DNA from: Herbiconiux moechotypicola
GTDB taxonomy: Bacteria > Actinomycetota > Actinomycetes > Actinomycetales > Microbacteriaceae
Direction of reading: 5' to 3'
DNA: 64,000 nt
Assembly (NCBI RefSeq): GCF_024979255.1
Contig: NZ_JANLCN010000013.1
Span: 62,001-126,000, forward strand
Shown: piece after piece, positions 1 to 8,138 of the stretch
How positions within the stretch are numbered: position 1 is the stretch's first letter
Layout of the letters: the number at the start of each line of letters is the position of its first letter
Program-made: the position numbers and the translations under genes
The notes under the pieces: generated by a model
Database searches by the model: none
Seen by the model: the letters and a program-made list of their open reading frames with translations, nothing else
What the model was told of the DNA's origin: nothing

Positions 1-50
1 CCTAGCAGGGCTTCGAAGGAGGGCGCACCGGAGGAGCGGGGCGAGGTCAT
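1..50 (-). CDS. Start of an unidentified gene running off the left edge
   Basis: An ATG at the complement of positions 48-50 opens a frame that stays open to the window edge (about 16 codons, beginning MTSPRSSGAPSFEALL). It starts 42 bases downstream of the M29-like gene on the same strand and could be the next gene of that operon. The visible part is too short to identify, and the preceding ribosome-binding site (ACAGGA) is only fair. Confidence 0.35.
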   Translation of the reverse strand, partial: MTSPRSSGAPSFEALL

Positions 51-92
51 GGGGATCCTGTCTGTGGGGTCGGGATGCGCGGCGAGGGCGGC

Positions 93-1073
93 TTACGCGG
101 CGACGAGCTCGCCGCCGACGATGCGCGGCACCCCGTCGAGGTAGACGGTCGCGTCGCGCATGACGCAGTCGAGGTGGGCGGGGGCGGCGACCGTGCCGCC
201 GTAGGCGATCGAGTTGCCGAAGGCGATGTGGGCGCTGCCCTTGGTGGACTCGGTCTCCATCGGCACGCCGCACACCGAGCCCTGCGGGTTGAGACCGACC
301 GCCACCTCGGCGAGGTTGGCCATGCGCGGGTCGCCGACGCGGGCGATCATCTCGGTGAGCCGCTCGCCCTCCACCCCGTCGAGCCCGATGAGCTGTCCGT
401 CGCGGATCTCGAGCTCGACCGGAGAGGAGACCGGGCCGCGGCCCATGAAGAGGAAGTCGCCGTCGATCACCACGACGCCGTTCGACGAGCCCTCCACCGG
501 AGCGGTGCCCGACTCGACGTCGGGCGGCGCCATGTAGTCGCCCGGGTTGCGGGCCACGCCGGTGAGTGCGCGCCCTTTTCGGCCGGCGACCGAGCCGCGC
601 AGGTCGGTGCCGCCGGGGGTCGTGATGCGGTACTCCTCCGCCTCCTCCCAGGCGCGGGCGAGGGCGAGGGTGGTGGCGACGAGGCCGTCGAAGTCGACGT
701 CGAGCGGTCCGCCGAGGCGGAAGGTGCCGGCCTCGACCGCGGGCATGGCGAGGTAGCGGCGGCCCGCGGCGGTCGCCGCCTGGCGCGCCCGGCTGGAGCC
801 GATGAAGGCGCTCGTGAGCTCGATGCCCGCGTCGGCCGCGAGCAGGGCCTCGGCCACCGCGGCCGGCGGCTCGGTGCCGGGCACCGCGAAGGCCGGCACC
901 TCGACGAGCACGGGCACGGCCCGGCGCGCCTCGAGACCGGCGGCGAGCGCGGTGAGCACGGCCGCATCCGTTCCCGGGTCGCGCAGCAGCGCCACCCTCT
1001 CCCCCGCGCGCACGCCGAGGCAGGTGTCGAGCACCCGCGCGACGGTGGCCTCGGGTATGGCGCACACGGTCAC
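93..1073 (-). CDS. M29 aminopeptidase / NicX-type metalloenzyme
   Basis: A 326-residue protein of the M29 fold, which includes aminopeptidase T and the Fe(II) ring-cleaving 2,5-dihydroxypyridine dioxygenase NicX. The C-terminal metal region is visible: METE near residue 272, GSAHIAFGN near 280 and the HxD motif (HLDCVM) near 300. At about 326 residues it is closer in length to NicX than to the roughly 400-residue peptidases. Its start overlaps the stop of the upstream flavin monooxygenase gene (ATGA), so the two are translationally coupled. In this catabolic operon a ring- or amide-cleaving role is more likely than peptide turnover; that is inference. Confidence 0.7.
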   Translation of the reverse strand: MTVCAIPEATVARVLDTCLGVRAGERVALLRDPGTDAAVLTALAAGLEARRAVPVLVEVPAFAVPGTEPPAAVAEALLAADAGIELTSAFIGSSRARQAATAAGRRYLAMPAVEAGTFRLGGPLDVDFDGLVATTLALARAWEEAEEYRITTPGGTDLRGSVAGRKGRALTGVARNPGDYMAPPDVESGTAPVEGSSNGVVVIDGDFLFMGRGPVSSPVELEIRDGQLIGLDGVEGERLTEMIARVGDPRMANLAEVAVGLNPQGSVCGVPMETESTKGSAHIAFGNSIAYGGTVAAPAHLDCVMRDATVYLDGVPRIVGGELVAA

Positions 1074-2065
1074 GCCCCGCTCACGATGCGCGCGTAGGCC
1101 TCGACCGTGGCGAACCGGCTCTCCACGGTGCCGCCGATGGGGAAGACGGTCATCGAGTCGATGCCGAGCGACTCCAGCGTGGCGATGTGCTCGCGCACCG
1201 TCGCGTCTCCGCCGGCCAGAGCCATGCGGTAGACGAAGTCGTCGGGGAGCAGCTTCGCGGCCTCCTCGGCCTCCTGGAACTCACCGCCCGCGTAGAGCGC
1301 ACGCACCCGCTCGATGAGCTCGGGCGAGAGCCCGGCGAGCTCGCAGTACATGGGTGCCGTCTGGGGGAACCACGCGGCGATGGTGCGCGCCGAGGCGAGC
1401 GCCGCCTCCTCATCGTCGGAGATCTGCCCGTAGGCGAACACCGTGATCTGCGGGCGCTCGGAGCGGCCGGCCATGTCGACCCCGCGGTCGATGTGGTCGA
1501 GCGCGTACTGCAGGCCGTCGGGGTGCAGGCCCGCGAGCAGGATGACTCCGTCGGCCACGCGGCCGGCCAGCTCGAGCGTCTTCGGCCCCGACGCGGAGAT
1601 GTAGACGGGGATGTCGGGGCGCTGCGGAGGGAAGCGCATGTGGGCGTCGTCGAGCTCGAAGCCGCGGGCCTGCCAGGTGACGCTCGCGCCCGTCCAGAGT
1701 CGCCGGGCGGCCTCGATGGAGTCCTCCAGCAGCGCCAGGCGGGCCGGCTTGTAGCCGAGCGCCTCGAGCGGTCGGTCTCCCGCGCCGATGCCGTAGATCG
1801 CGCGCCCGCCCGAGATCTCGTCGATGGTCGAGATGGCCACGGCACCGAGCGCCGGGTGGCGGGTGACCGGGTTCGTCACCGCGGTGCCGAGGGTCATGCG
1901 CGAGGTGCGCAGGGCCGCGATCGTGAGATAGGAGTAGGAGTAGCGCGAGTGCAGCGACGAGTCGGTGAGCCAGAGCTCGTCGAGCCCCCACTCCTCGCTC
2001 TTCTGCACGATGTCGCCGAAGGTGTCGGGGTCGTAGGCCGGCTGGAGGGCGACGCCTGATCTCAT
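1070..2065 (-). CDS. Luciferase-like flavin/F420 oxidoreductase (Mer-type)
   Basis: A 331-residue luciferase-like (LLM) TIM-barrel protein that most resembles the methylenetetrahydromethanopterin reductase / F420-type branch. Typical pieces are GGRAIYGIGAGDRPLEALGY (about 75-95) and PVYISASGPKTLELAGR (about 130). The ATG at 2065 lies 5 nt after the stop of the upstream M20 gene. It is the middle gene of the operon M20 deacylase, LLM enzyme, M29 enzyme. Substrate and cofactor (FMN or F420) cannot be read from the sequence. The context suggests oxidation or reduction of a heterocycle or its ring-opened product. Confidence 0.75.
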   Translation of the reverse strand: MRSGVALQPAYDPDTFGDIVQKSEEWGLDELWLTDSSLHSRYSYSYLTIAALRTSRMTLGTAVTNPVTRHPALGAVAISTIDEISGGRAIYGIGAGDRPLEALGYKPARLALLEDSIEAARRLWTGASVTWQARGFELDDAHMRFPPQRPDIPVYISASGPKTLELAGRVADGVILLAGLHPDGLQYALDHIDRGVDMAGRSERPQITVFAYGQISDDEEAALASARTIAAWFPQTAPMYCELAGLSPELIERVRALYAGGEFQEAEEAAKLLPDDFVYRMALAGGDATVREHIATLESLGIDSMTVFPIGGTVESRFATVEAYARIVSGA

Positions 2066-2070
2066 GCCGC

Positions 2071-3300
2071 TCAGTCTTCCAGCAGCGCGTAGGCGGCGAA
2101 CGCGGCGTAGACCTTGGTGGCCTCGACGATGTCGTCGATGGACAGGTGCTCGTCGGGGCAGTACACCGGCTCGCCGCCCGGCCCGAAGATGATGGTCGGG
2201 ATGCGGTCGCCGAAGCTCGCGGTGTCGCCCAGCCAGCCCGCCACCTGCAGCTCGGGCTCCGCGTCGCGCACCGAGCGCACGGCGCGGATCATGAGCTGCG
2301 TCACCTCGGCCTCGGGGGCGGCGAGGTAGCCGGGCTTCACGTCGGCCAGCACGACCTCGGCCTCGAAGCGCGGCTCGCGCTCCTTCGCCTTGGCCAGGCA
2401 CCGCTCGACCTCGGCGCGCACCTCCTCGAGCGTGACACCGGGCTGCGGACGGCAGTCCACGCGGATGACGCACTCGTCGGGGATCATCGAGGGGCCTCCC
2501 GGCGGCAGTCCACCGTAGACGCGCCCGGGCGACATGAAGGTCTCGGGGCCGAACAGGCTCGTCACCCACTCCTCGAGCTGCGGCTCGAGCTTCGAGGCGT
2601 CGAGCTCGATGATGGCGTGCGCGGCGAGCATGTTGGCGTTCACCGCGAGCGGCTTATGGCAGGTGTGGGCTGAGATGCCTCGCACGTGCACGTCGTAGTA
2701 GTAGCGGCCGCGGTGGCCGAGGAAGATCTCGTTGTCGCTGAGCTCGCCGAGCACGGCGAGGTCGGCGGTGTACTCCTCGAAATACTTGATGGAGCCGAGC
2801 TGGTCGCCCATGTGGTCGGAGACGGCGGCCATGGCGAGCCGGCCCTTGAGCGGCAGGCCCGAAGCGCGCAGCGCCTCCATGGCGATGATCTGGCACACCA
2901 GCGCGGCCTTCATGTCCATGATGCCGTGGCCGTAGACGGCGCCGTCGATGATCTCGCCCGAGAACGGCTCGGTGAGCTTCCAGCCGTGCGAGACCGGCTT
3001 GGTATCCATGTGCCCCGTGAACACGACGGTCTTGCCGGCCTCGGGGCCGCCGCCGAAGTCGAGCAGGCCGATCGCGTTGGGGCGGCCCGGCAGCACGTCC
3101 TGGGTGCGGGCGTCGTCGAAGCCCGATCCCGCCATCACGCCGGCGAGGAACTCGGCGAGGGGCCCCTCCTCGCCGAGGATGCTCGGGATGCGGCAGACGT
3201 CCTGCACGAGCGTGACGAGCCGGTCGACGTCGATGTGCGCCGCGACGACCTCGGCGATGTCGACATCGCTCGTGACACCGCTCTCGGTGAGGTCAGGCAT
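2071..3300 (-). CDS. M20-family deacylase (ArgE/DapE/YlmB-like)
   Basis: A 409-residue M20 metallohydrolase, first gene of its operon. Seen: GHMDTKPV (about 96), GIMDMKA (about 127), GELSDNEIFLGHRG (about 188) and the late PDEHLSIDD histidine (about 386). The usual Glu-Glu pair carrying the general base and a metal ligand is absent: the position reads SDHMGDQLGS. Bacillus YlmB, the deformylase of N-formyl-aminopyrimidine derived from degraded thiamine, belongs to this family, and thiXYZ- and tenA-like genes are in the same island. A role in removing a formyl or acetyl group from a pyrimidine breakdown product is therefore plausible. Its ATG follows an AGAGAGGGG ribosome-binding site. Confidence 0.75.
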   Translation of the reverse strand: MPDLTESGVTSDVDIAEVVAAHIDVDRLVTLVQDVCRIPSILGEEGPLAEFLAGVMAGSGFDDARTQDVLPGRPNAIGLLDFGGGPEAGKTVVFTGHMDTKPVSHGWKLTEPFSGEIIDGAVYGHGIMDMKAALVCQIIAMEALRASGLPLKGRLAMAAVSDHMGDQLGSIKYFEEYTADLAVLGELSDNEIFLGHRGRYYYDVHVRGISAHTCHKPLAVNANMLAAHAIIELDASKLEPQLEEWVTSLFGPETFMSPGRVYGGLPPGGPSMIPDECVIRVDCRPQPGVTLEEVRAEVERCLAKAKEREPRFEAEVVLADVKPGYLAAPEAEVTQLMIRAVRSVRDAEPELQVAGWLGDTASFGDRIPTIIFGPGGEPVYCPDEHLSIDDIVEATKVYAAFAAYALLED

Positions 3301-3319
3301 CCGGTGCCCCTCTCTCTGA

Positions 3320-3365
3320 TTAGATCTGATGTATTAGATCTTATCTTTGACGAGAGGGCGCACAA
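3320..3365 (-). promoter_or_regulatory. Promoter and AGATCT operator of the M20-LLM-M29 operon
   Basis: Read on the minus strand: -35 TTGTGC (3360-3365), 16-nt spacer, -10 TAAGAT (3338-3343). TTAGATCT occurs twice on the plus strand (3320-3327 and 3334-3341), over and just after the -10. This placement suits a repressor, and the same core recurs at the other promoters of the island. Confidence 0.6.
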
Positions 3366-3384
3366 GGCCGAACGGGGCCCGCCA

Positions 3385-3402
3385 CGTAAACACCTTGTTA
3401 CG
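3385..3402. promoter_or_regulatory. 18-bp inverted-repeat element, copy 1
   Basis: CGTAAACACCTTGTTACG: CGTAA and TTACG arms around 8 nt. It is 15/18 identical to the element at 4174-4191. Its centre is about 31 nt upstream of the -35 of the M20 operon, a position typical of an activator. It overlaps the stop codon of the GntR gene. Confidence 0.45.
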
Positions 3403-4066
3403 GCTCGAGCGCGAGCCGCTCGATCTGACGGTCGCGCACGGAGGCGATGTGCGCCCGCATGGCCCGGGCGGCCTCGGCACCGTCGTGGTCGCGGATCGCC
3501 TCGACGATCGCGCGGTGGAACTCCAGCGACTCGGCGAAGCGCTCGGCCGTCGCTCCGAGCGAACCGATGAGCCTGAGGTGCAGGCTCAGGCGCTCGAACA
3601 CCCCTGCCAGCAGTTTGTTGTCGAGCATCGCGAAGAGGATGTCGTCGAAGGCATCCAGGCCCGCGGCTGCGGCCGCCAAGTCGTCGGCCTCGAGCGCCAC
3701 GGCCGTCTCGGCGAGATTGCGCTCGAGCGAGGCGATCACGTCAGGGTCGCCCGTGAGCGCGGCGCGGCGCACGCACTCGGTCTCGAGGATGCCGCGGGCG
3801 TCGAAGAGCTCGCGCACGTCGTCGGCGGTGTGCACCCGCACCCGGGCGCCGCGATACGGGGCGATCTCGACCAGCCCGTCCTGCTCGAGCCGCACCAGCG
3901 CCTCGCGGATGGGGGTCTTGCTCACCCCGAAGAGCTCGGAGAGGGCGACCTCCCGCAGTGACTCCCCCGGGGTGAAGGTGTGGTCGACGATGCGGTCGCG
4001 CAGACGCAGGTAGACGACGTCCTTCACCTGCAGCGGCTCGAGCGAATCCCTGATCGCAGTCGACAC
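3398..4066 (-). CDS. GntR-family (FCD) transcriptional regulator 1
   Basis: A 222-residue regulator: N-terminal GntR winged helix (about 10-70, with ELFGVSKTPIREALVRLEQD) and a C-terminal all-helical FCD ligand domain whose metal-site histidines lie in SLHLRLI, EFHRAIV and MRAHIAS. The GTG at 4066 was chosen because GGAAG lies 7 nt upstream and because it aligns with the paralogue at 5826-6488. An in-frame ATG at 4114 would add 16 residues. It is divergent from the aldehyde dehydrogenase gene, and its own promoter carries the shared AGATCT element, so autoregulation and control of the island are likely. Confidence 0.88.
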   Translation of the reverse strand: MSTAIRDSLEPLQVKDVVYLRLRDRIVDHTFTPGESLREVALSELFGVSKTPIREALVRLEQDGLVEIAPYRGARVRVHTADDVRELFDARGILETECVRRAALTGDPDVIASLERNLAETAVALEADDLAAAAAGLDAFDDILFAMLDNKLLAGVFERLSLHLRLIGSLGATAERFAESLEFHRAIVEAIRDHDGAEAARAMRAHIASVRDRQIERLALEP

Positions 4067-4117
4067 GTGCACTCTTCCATCCCCGGCGTCTCCGACTGGG
4101 GCGCCCTGAGGCAATAT

Positions 4118-4140
4118 GGTATCTCAGATCTTTTCCTGAA
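4118..4140 (-). promoter_or_regulatory. Operator at the GntR 1 promoter
   Basis: On the plus strand the site reads GGTATCTCAGATCTTTTCC. ATCTCAGATCTTTTCCTGAA matches 18 of 20 positions of the element upstream of the aldehyde dehydrogenase gene. On the minus strand a -10-like TACCAT overlaps it, which fits autorepression. Confidence 0.55.
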
Positions 4141-4173
4141 CAGCGATGAGCGGTCCCCAGGTGGACGCCCGCT

Positions 4174-4191
4174 CGTAAATTCCTTGTAACG
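4174..4191. promoter_or_regulatory. 18-bp inverted-repeat element, copy 2
   Basis: CGTAAATTCCTTGTAACG is centred about 26 nt upstream of the aldehyde dehydrogenase -35. It is the second copy of the element at 3385-3402, with a similar promoter geometry. Confidence 0.45.
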
Positions 4192-4205
4192 GAGCGGGTG
4201 CAGAA

Positions 4206-4262
4206 TTGCCGCCCGAAGACCTCTCCTTTAGCCTCAGATGAGATATCAGATCTTTTCTTGAA
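4206..4262 (+). promoter_or_regulatory. Promoter and operator of the aldehyde dehydrogenase operon
   Basis: -35 TTGCCG (4206-4211), 17-nt spacer, -10 TAGCCT (4229-4234), then the operator-like GAGATATCAGATCTTTTC (4240-4257) over the transcription start region. The -10 is identical to that of the amidohydrolase operon at 17.2 kb. Confidence 0.6.
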
Positions 4263-4274
4263 CCAGGAGACGCC

Positions 4275-5771
4275 ATGGCGACGCCCAGCGACAGCATCCT
4301 TCCCGAGGTCCGGCGCTTCCTCGACCGCGAGCACGGCCTCATCATCGGGGGCGTGCAGCGGCCGGCGAGCGACGGGGGCACGATCACCGTGCTCGACCCC
4401 GCGACAGGCGCGGTGCTCACGTCGGTGGCCGCGGGCACGGCCGCCGACGTCGACGACGCCGTGGCCGCCGCGCGCGCCGCGCTCCCGGTGTGGAACGCCC
4501 TCTCCCCCTCCCGCCGCGGCGAGCTGCTGTGGCGCCTGGGCGAGGAGATCGAGCGTCGCGCCGACGAGTTCGGCCAGCTCGAGACCCTCGACAACGGCAA
4601 GCCCACCGGGGAGTCGACCGTGCTCGACGTGCCCTTGGCCGGCTCGCTGTTCAAGTACTACGCGGGCTGGACCACGAAGATCGAGGGCGAGACCATGGCG
4701 CCGGCCTCGGGCATGCCGTTCCACGTCTACACGCTGCGCGAACCCGTCGGCGTGGTGGGCGCCATCATCCCGTGGAACTTCCCGCTGCTCATGTGCGGTT
4801 ACAAGCTCGGCCCCGCGCTCGCGGCCGGCAACACGCTGGTGCTGAAGCCCGCCGAGCAGACCCCGCTGTCGGCCCTCCGCCTGGTCGAGCTCATGCTCGA
4901 GGTCGGCTTCCCGCCCGGAGTGGTCAACGTCGTCACCGGCGACGGCCCGGGCGCGGGCGCCCCGCTGTCGCGGCACCTCGACGTGGACAAGATCACCTTC
5001 ACCGGCGAGAACGCCACCGGCCGCAAGATCCTCGAGGCCTCGGGCGGCAACATGAAGCGGCTCTCGCTCGAGCTCGGCGGCAAGTCGCCCTCGCTGGTGT
5101 TCCAGGACGCCGACCTCGAGAAGGCGATCGAGGGCACCTTCGGCGCGGTCTACTTCAACCAGGGTCAGTGCTGCATCGCCGGCGCCCGGGTGTTCGTGCA
5201 CGACTCGATCTACGACGCGTTCGTCGACGGCCTCGCCGCGAAGGTGGCGGCCGTGCAGCTGGGCAACGGCCTTGCCGCCGGCACGACCATGGGGCCGCTC
5301 GTGAGCGCGGAGCAGCGCGACCGGGTCGACTCGCTCATCGCCTCCGGGGTCGCCCAGGGCGCCACGGCCGTGGTCGGCGGCTCACCGGTCGACGACCCGT
5401 CCCTGGCGGGCGGGTACTTCGTGCGGCCCACGCTCTTCACCGACGTCTCCCCCGAGATGGACATCATGCGCAAGGAGATCTTCGGGCCCGTGGGCATGGT
5501 CGGCCGATTCAGCACCGAGGAGGAGGCGCTGGCAAAGGGCAACGACACCGCGTTCGGCCTCGCCTCAGGCGTGTGGACGCGCGACGTGGGCCGTGCGCAC
5601 CGGGTCTCGGCGGGCCTGCACGCCGGCGTCGTGTGGGTGAACACCTACGGCATGTTCGACGTGGCGATCCCCTACGGCGGGTTCAAGGCCTCCGGCTACG
5701 GCAAGGAGCTGGGCCGCGAGGCTCTGGAGCCGTACCTGCAGACGAAGACGGTGTGGATCGACCTCTCCTGA
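4275..5771 (+). CDS. NAD(P)-dependent aldehyde dehydrogenase
   Basis: A 498-residue ALDH superfamily enzyme that oxidises an aldehyde to a carboxylate with NAD(P)+. Seen: IIPWNFPLLM (about 165), the catalytic glutamate in LELGGKSPS (about 266), the catalytic cysteine in FNQGQCCIAG (about 298) and EIFGPVGMV (about 400). The cofactor-loop motif is FTGEN instead of the usual FTGS. AGGAG precedes the ATG. It is probably co-transcribed with GntR 2 54 nt downstream. In the inferred pathway it would act after the GMC oxidoreductase, for example on an aldehyde made from a hydroxymethyl pyrimidine. Confidence 0.92.
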   Translation: MATPSDSILPEVRRFLDREHGLIIGGVQRPASDGGTITVLDPATGAVLTSVAAGTAADVDDAVAAARAALPVWNALSPSRRGELLWRLGEEIERRADEFGQLETLDNGKPTGESTVLDVPLAGSLFKYYAGWTTKIEGETMAPASGMPFHVYTLREPVGVVGAIIPWNFPLLMCGYKLGPALAAGNTLVLKPAEQTPLSALRLVELMLEVGFPPGVVNVVTGDGPGAGAPLSRHLDVDKITFTGENATGRKILEASGGNMKRLSLELGGKSPSLVFQDADLEKAIEGTFGAVYFNQGQCCIAGARVFVHDSIYDAFVDGLAAKVAAVQLGNGLAAGTTMGPLVSAEQRDRVDSLIASGVAQGATAVVGGSPVDDPSLAGGYFVRPTLFTDVSPEMDIMRKEIFGPVGMVGRFSTEEEALAKGNDTAFGLASGVWTRDVGRAHRVSAGLHAGVVWVNTYGMFDVAIPYGGFKASGYGKELGREALEPYLQTKTVWIDLS

Positions 5772-5825
5772 GTCGCGGGCGTGTCAGGATGGTGCCCACA
5801 CCTTCTTGACCTCACGGGAGCAGCC

Positions 5826-6488
5826 ATGTCTCTGAGCGGCGACGAGCGCGTCTCGCCCCTGCAGGTGAAGGACCGCGTCTACGAGCGACTGCGCGAGGCC
5901 CTCATCGATCAGGTCTTCGCGCCGGGCGAGCCCCTGCGCGAAGCCACCCTCACCGAGCTCTACGGCGTGAGCAAGACCCCCATCCGCGAGGCGCTCGTGC
6001 GACTGCAGCAGGACGGGCTGGTCGAGATCGCCGCCTACCGTGGTGCACGCGCGAGCTCGTACACCGAGGCCGACCTCGCCGAGATCTTCGAGGCCCGCGA
6101 GATCCTCGAGTGCGAGTGCGTGCGGCGCGCGGCGGCAGCTCCCGGTCCTGAGATCGGCGAGCGGCTGGCAGCCACGGTCGACTCCGCCGAGCGCGCGATC
6201 GCTGCGGGCGATCTCGCAGCGGGGGCGGCGAGCCTCGACGAGTTCGACGAGGTGCTGTTCGAGCAGCTCAAGAACGCTCTGCTCGACGAGATCCGTCAGC
6301 GGCTCAGCATGCACCTGCGGCGGGTCGGCCGGGTGAACCTCACGCCCGAATCGGTGGCACGGTCGTTGGCCGAGCACCGCACCATCATCGCCGCGGTGGT
6401 CGCCCACGATCCCGACGGCGCGGAGGAGGCGCTCCGCGCGCACCTGCGCTCGGTGCAGCGCCAGCAGATCGAGGCCCTCGGCATCTGA
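5826..6488 (+). CDS. GntR-family (FCD) transcriptional regulator 2
   Basis: A 220-residue paralogue of the regulator at 3398-4066. The winged helix is nearly identical in the recognition region (YGVSKTPIREALVRLQQDG). The FCD histidines are in SMHLRRVG, EHRTIIAAV and LRAHLRSV. The ATG at 5826 follows GGGAGCAGCC; an upstream in-frame start at 5781 has no good site. No AGATCT element lies in the 54 nt before it, so it is probably expressed from the aldehyde dehydrogenase promoter. Two close paralogues in one cluster suggest two related inducers, or an activator/repressor pair. Confidence 0.88.
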   Translation: MSLSGDERVSPLQVKDRVYERLREALIDQVFAPGEPLREATLTELYGVSKTPIREALVRLQQDGLVEIAAYRGARASSYTEADLAEIFEAREILECECVRRAAAAPGPEIGERLAATVDSAERAIAAGDLAAGAASLDEFDEVLFEQLKNALLDEIRQRLSMHLRRVGRVNLTPESVARSLAEHRTIIAAVVAHDPDGAEEALRAHLRSVQRQQIEALGI

Positions 6489-6509
6489 TCGGTGCCACCG
6501 GCCCGCCCC

Positions 6510-8069
6510 TCACCGCGGCCAGCGAAAGGCCGTGAGCGGGGCGCCCGGGCCGGTACCCCTCGCCTCGTGGCGCCCCACGAGCGCGCCCTCGAGACCGAAT
6601 CGGTAGCCGAGCACCCGCCAGCCTTCGCTCGTGCCGGTGACCGAAACGCCGTCGACGGTCGCGCGCGTCTCCAGATCCAGCGGGCCCTCGAAATACCAGA
6701 ACTCGGCGGCCGCGAGCTGCTCGGGGGTCTCCAGCAGCACGCCGTCGGTGGTGAGGTATTGGAAGGCGTCGGCCGGATGCTCGTCGAAGATTGCGAGCTT
6801 GTCGGCGCCGAGCACTGCCCGGTAGGCGGCGAGCGCCTCGTTCTGCGTCCGTTCGGCCCCGTGCAGCACGGCCGCCGCACCGGCGAACAGGCGTTCCACC
6901 CGTGCGTGCACGACACCGAGCTCGACGCCCACACCGAGCAGCTGCACCGGAGTGGAGTCGGCCGCGCGCGCGAGTGCTGCCCGGCGGTCGAGATAGCCCT
7001 CCCGCTCCCGCTCCAGCGCCTCCGCCGCGAGCCGAAGGCCGCTGTCGAGGGCGTGGGCGCCGCCGCCTGCAGGTGGACCACCGAAGTCGGACTCCCACGT
7101 GGCCAGCAGGCGCTCGGCCCGATCGGTGTAGGCCTGGAGCGCCTCCGCATCGATCGGCGACGAGCCGGAGGCCGTCGCCTCCTCGCGCCCTCGGCGATCT
7201 CTGTACAGGGCCTCCATGTCTGCCGGCGCGGTGCCCGGTTCGCCCAGCACCAGAATGTGGCCGAGCCACCGATCGGGCTCGACCCCACCGGGCGCCACGA
7301 GCCGACCGTTCTCGATCGAGAACGCGACGACGGCCGCGACCTCGGACCGGCACAGCACCCGCACCTCGTACGACCCGTCCCGCCGGTCGAGCAGGAACCA
7401 GTCCCCACCCCAACCCGTGGCCGCGAGCTTGTTCCACCCCCGCACGGCATCGAAGGCGAACAGGAGCTCGTAAGAGATCACCTCGCCGACCGTGTCGGTA
7501 TCCACCGAGCGCGCCACCGCCGTGGCCGGCCCCGGCACGCGCTCACCCTCGCAGAAGAGATGGGCCTCGTATTCGAAGGGGTCGCCCTCGGCCCGGAGCT
7601 CCAGCAGCACCGTGAGCCGGGGCGCGTCGGGCTCGTCGAGCGCATCGAGCGCCAGCGCCGCCCGGCCCGTTCTCGCGGCCGGGGCGAATCGGCCCTCCTC
7701 GCCGGAGGACTCCACCTCCACCGCCCCCTCCAGCAGAAGTTCGTCGGCCCCCTCCAGGGCCGAGACCACGCGCACCGTGTAGTCGGCCACCCCTGCGATG
7801 GTCCACTCCTCGACCGCCGCCCCCTCGGCCGTCACGGCGGGCGGACGCACCTCGCACTCCACCAGCCCGGCCTCCCCGGTCTCAGGAACCGGGGTGCGCA
7901 CCTCGAACCACAGCTCACCGTCGGGCCGCCGCACCGTGACCACCACCAGCGCGCCCGCCGGCACCGGTCCGCCCACCGTGAATCGCACCACAGGCAGCCA
8001 CCCTCGTGGACGGTAGCCGCCCGCGGCGACCAGAGCGTGGCGGATGGTGTGGTCGACGACGAAGCTCAT
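6510..8069 (-). CDS. Large protein of unknown function
   Basis: A 519-residue protein with no signal peptide or membrane segment that I can see and no family I recognise. The N-terminal half looks beta-rich (RFTVGGPVPAGALVVVTVRR) and the C-terminal half is helical and Ala/Glu-rich (about 300-450). The ATG at 8069 was chosen because GAGGA lies 7 nt upstream; a longer in-frame start at 8105 is possible. It is convergent with GntR 2 and divergent from the lipoprotein gene, so it forms its own transcription unit inside the catabolic island. No AGATCT operator is visible upstream, which argues against membership of the regulon. Confidence 0.8.
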   Translation of the reverse strand: MSFVVDHTIRHALVAAGGYRPRGWLPVVRFTVGGPVPAGALVVVTVRRPDGELWFEVRTPVPETGEAGLVECEVRPPAVTAEGAAVEEWTIAGVADYTVRVVSALEGADELLLEGAVEVESSGEEGRFAPAARTGRAALALDALDEPDAPRLTVLLELRAEGDPFEYEAHLFCEGERVPGPATAVARSVDTDTVGEVISYELLFAFDAVRGWNKLAATGWGGDWFLLDRRDGSYEVRVLCRSEVAAVVAFSIENGRLVAPGGVEPDRWLGHILVLGEPGTAPADMEALYRDRRGREEATASGSSPIDAEALQAYTDRAERLLATWESDFGGPPAGGGAHALDSGLRLAAEALEREREGYLDRRAALARAADSTPVQLLGVGVELGVVHARVERLFAGAAAVLHGAERTQNEALAAYRAVLGADKLAIFDEHPADAFQYLTTDGVLLETPEQLAAAEFWYFEGPLDLETRATVDGVSVTGTSEGWRVLGYRFGLEGALVGRHEARGTGPGAPLTAFRWPR

Positions 8070-8138
8070 TGAGCCATCCTCACCCGAGCAAACCTCATCG
8101 CGCAAGAGCGGGGGTGAGGCCTGTGGAAGACTTCTAGC

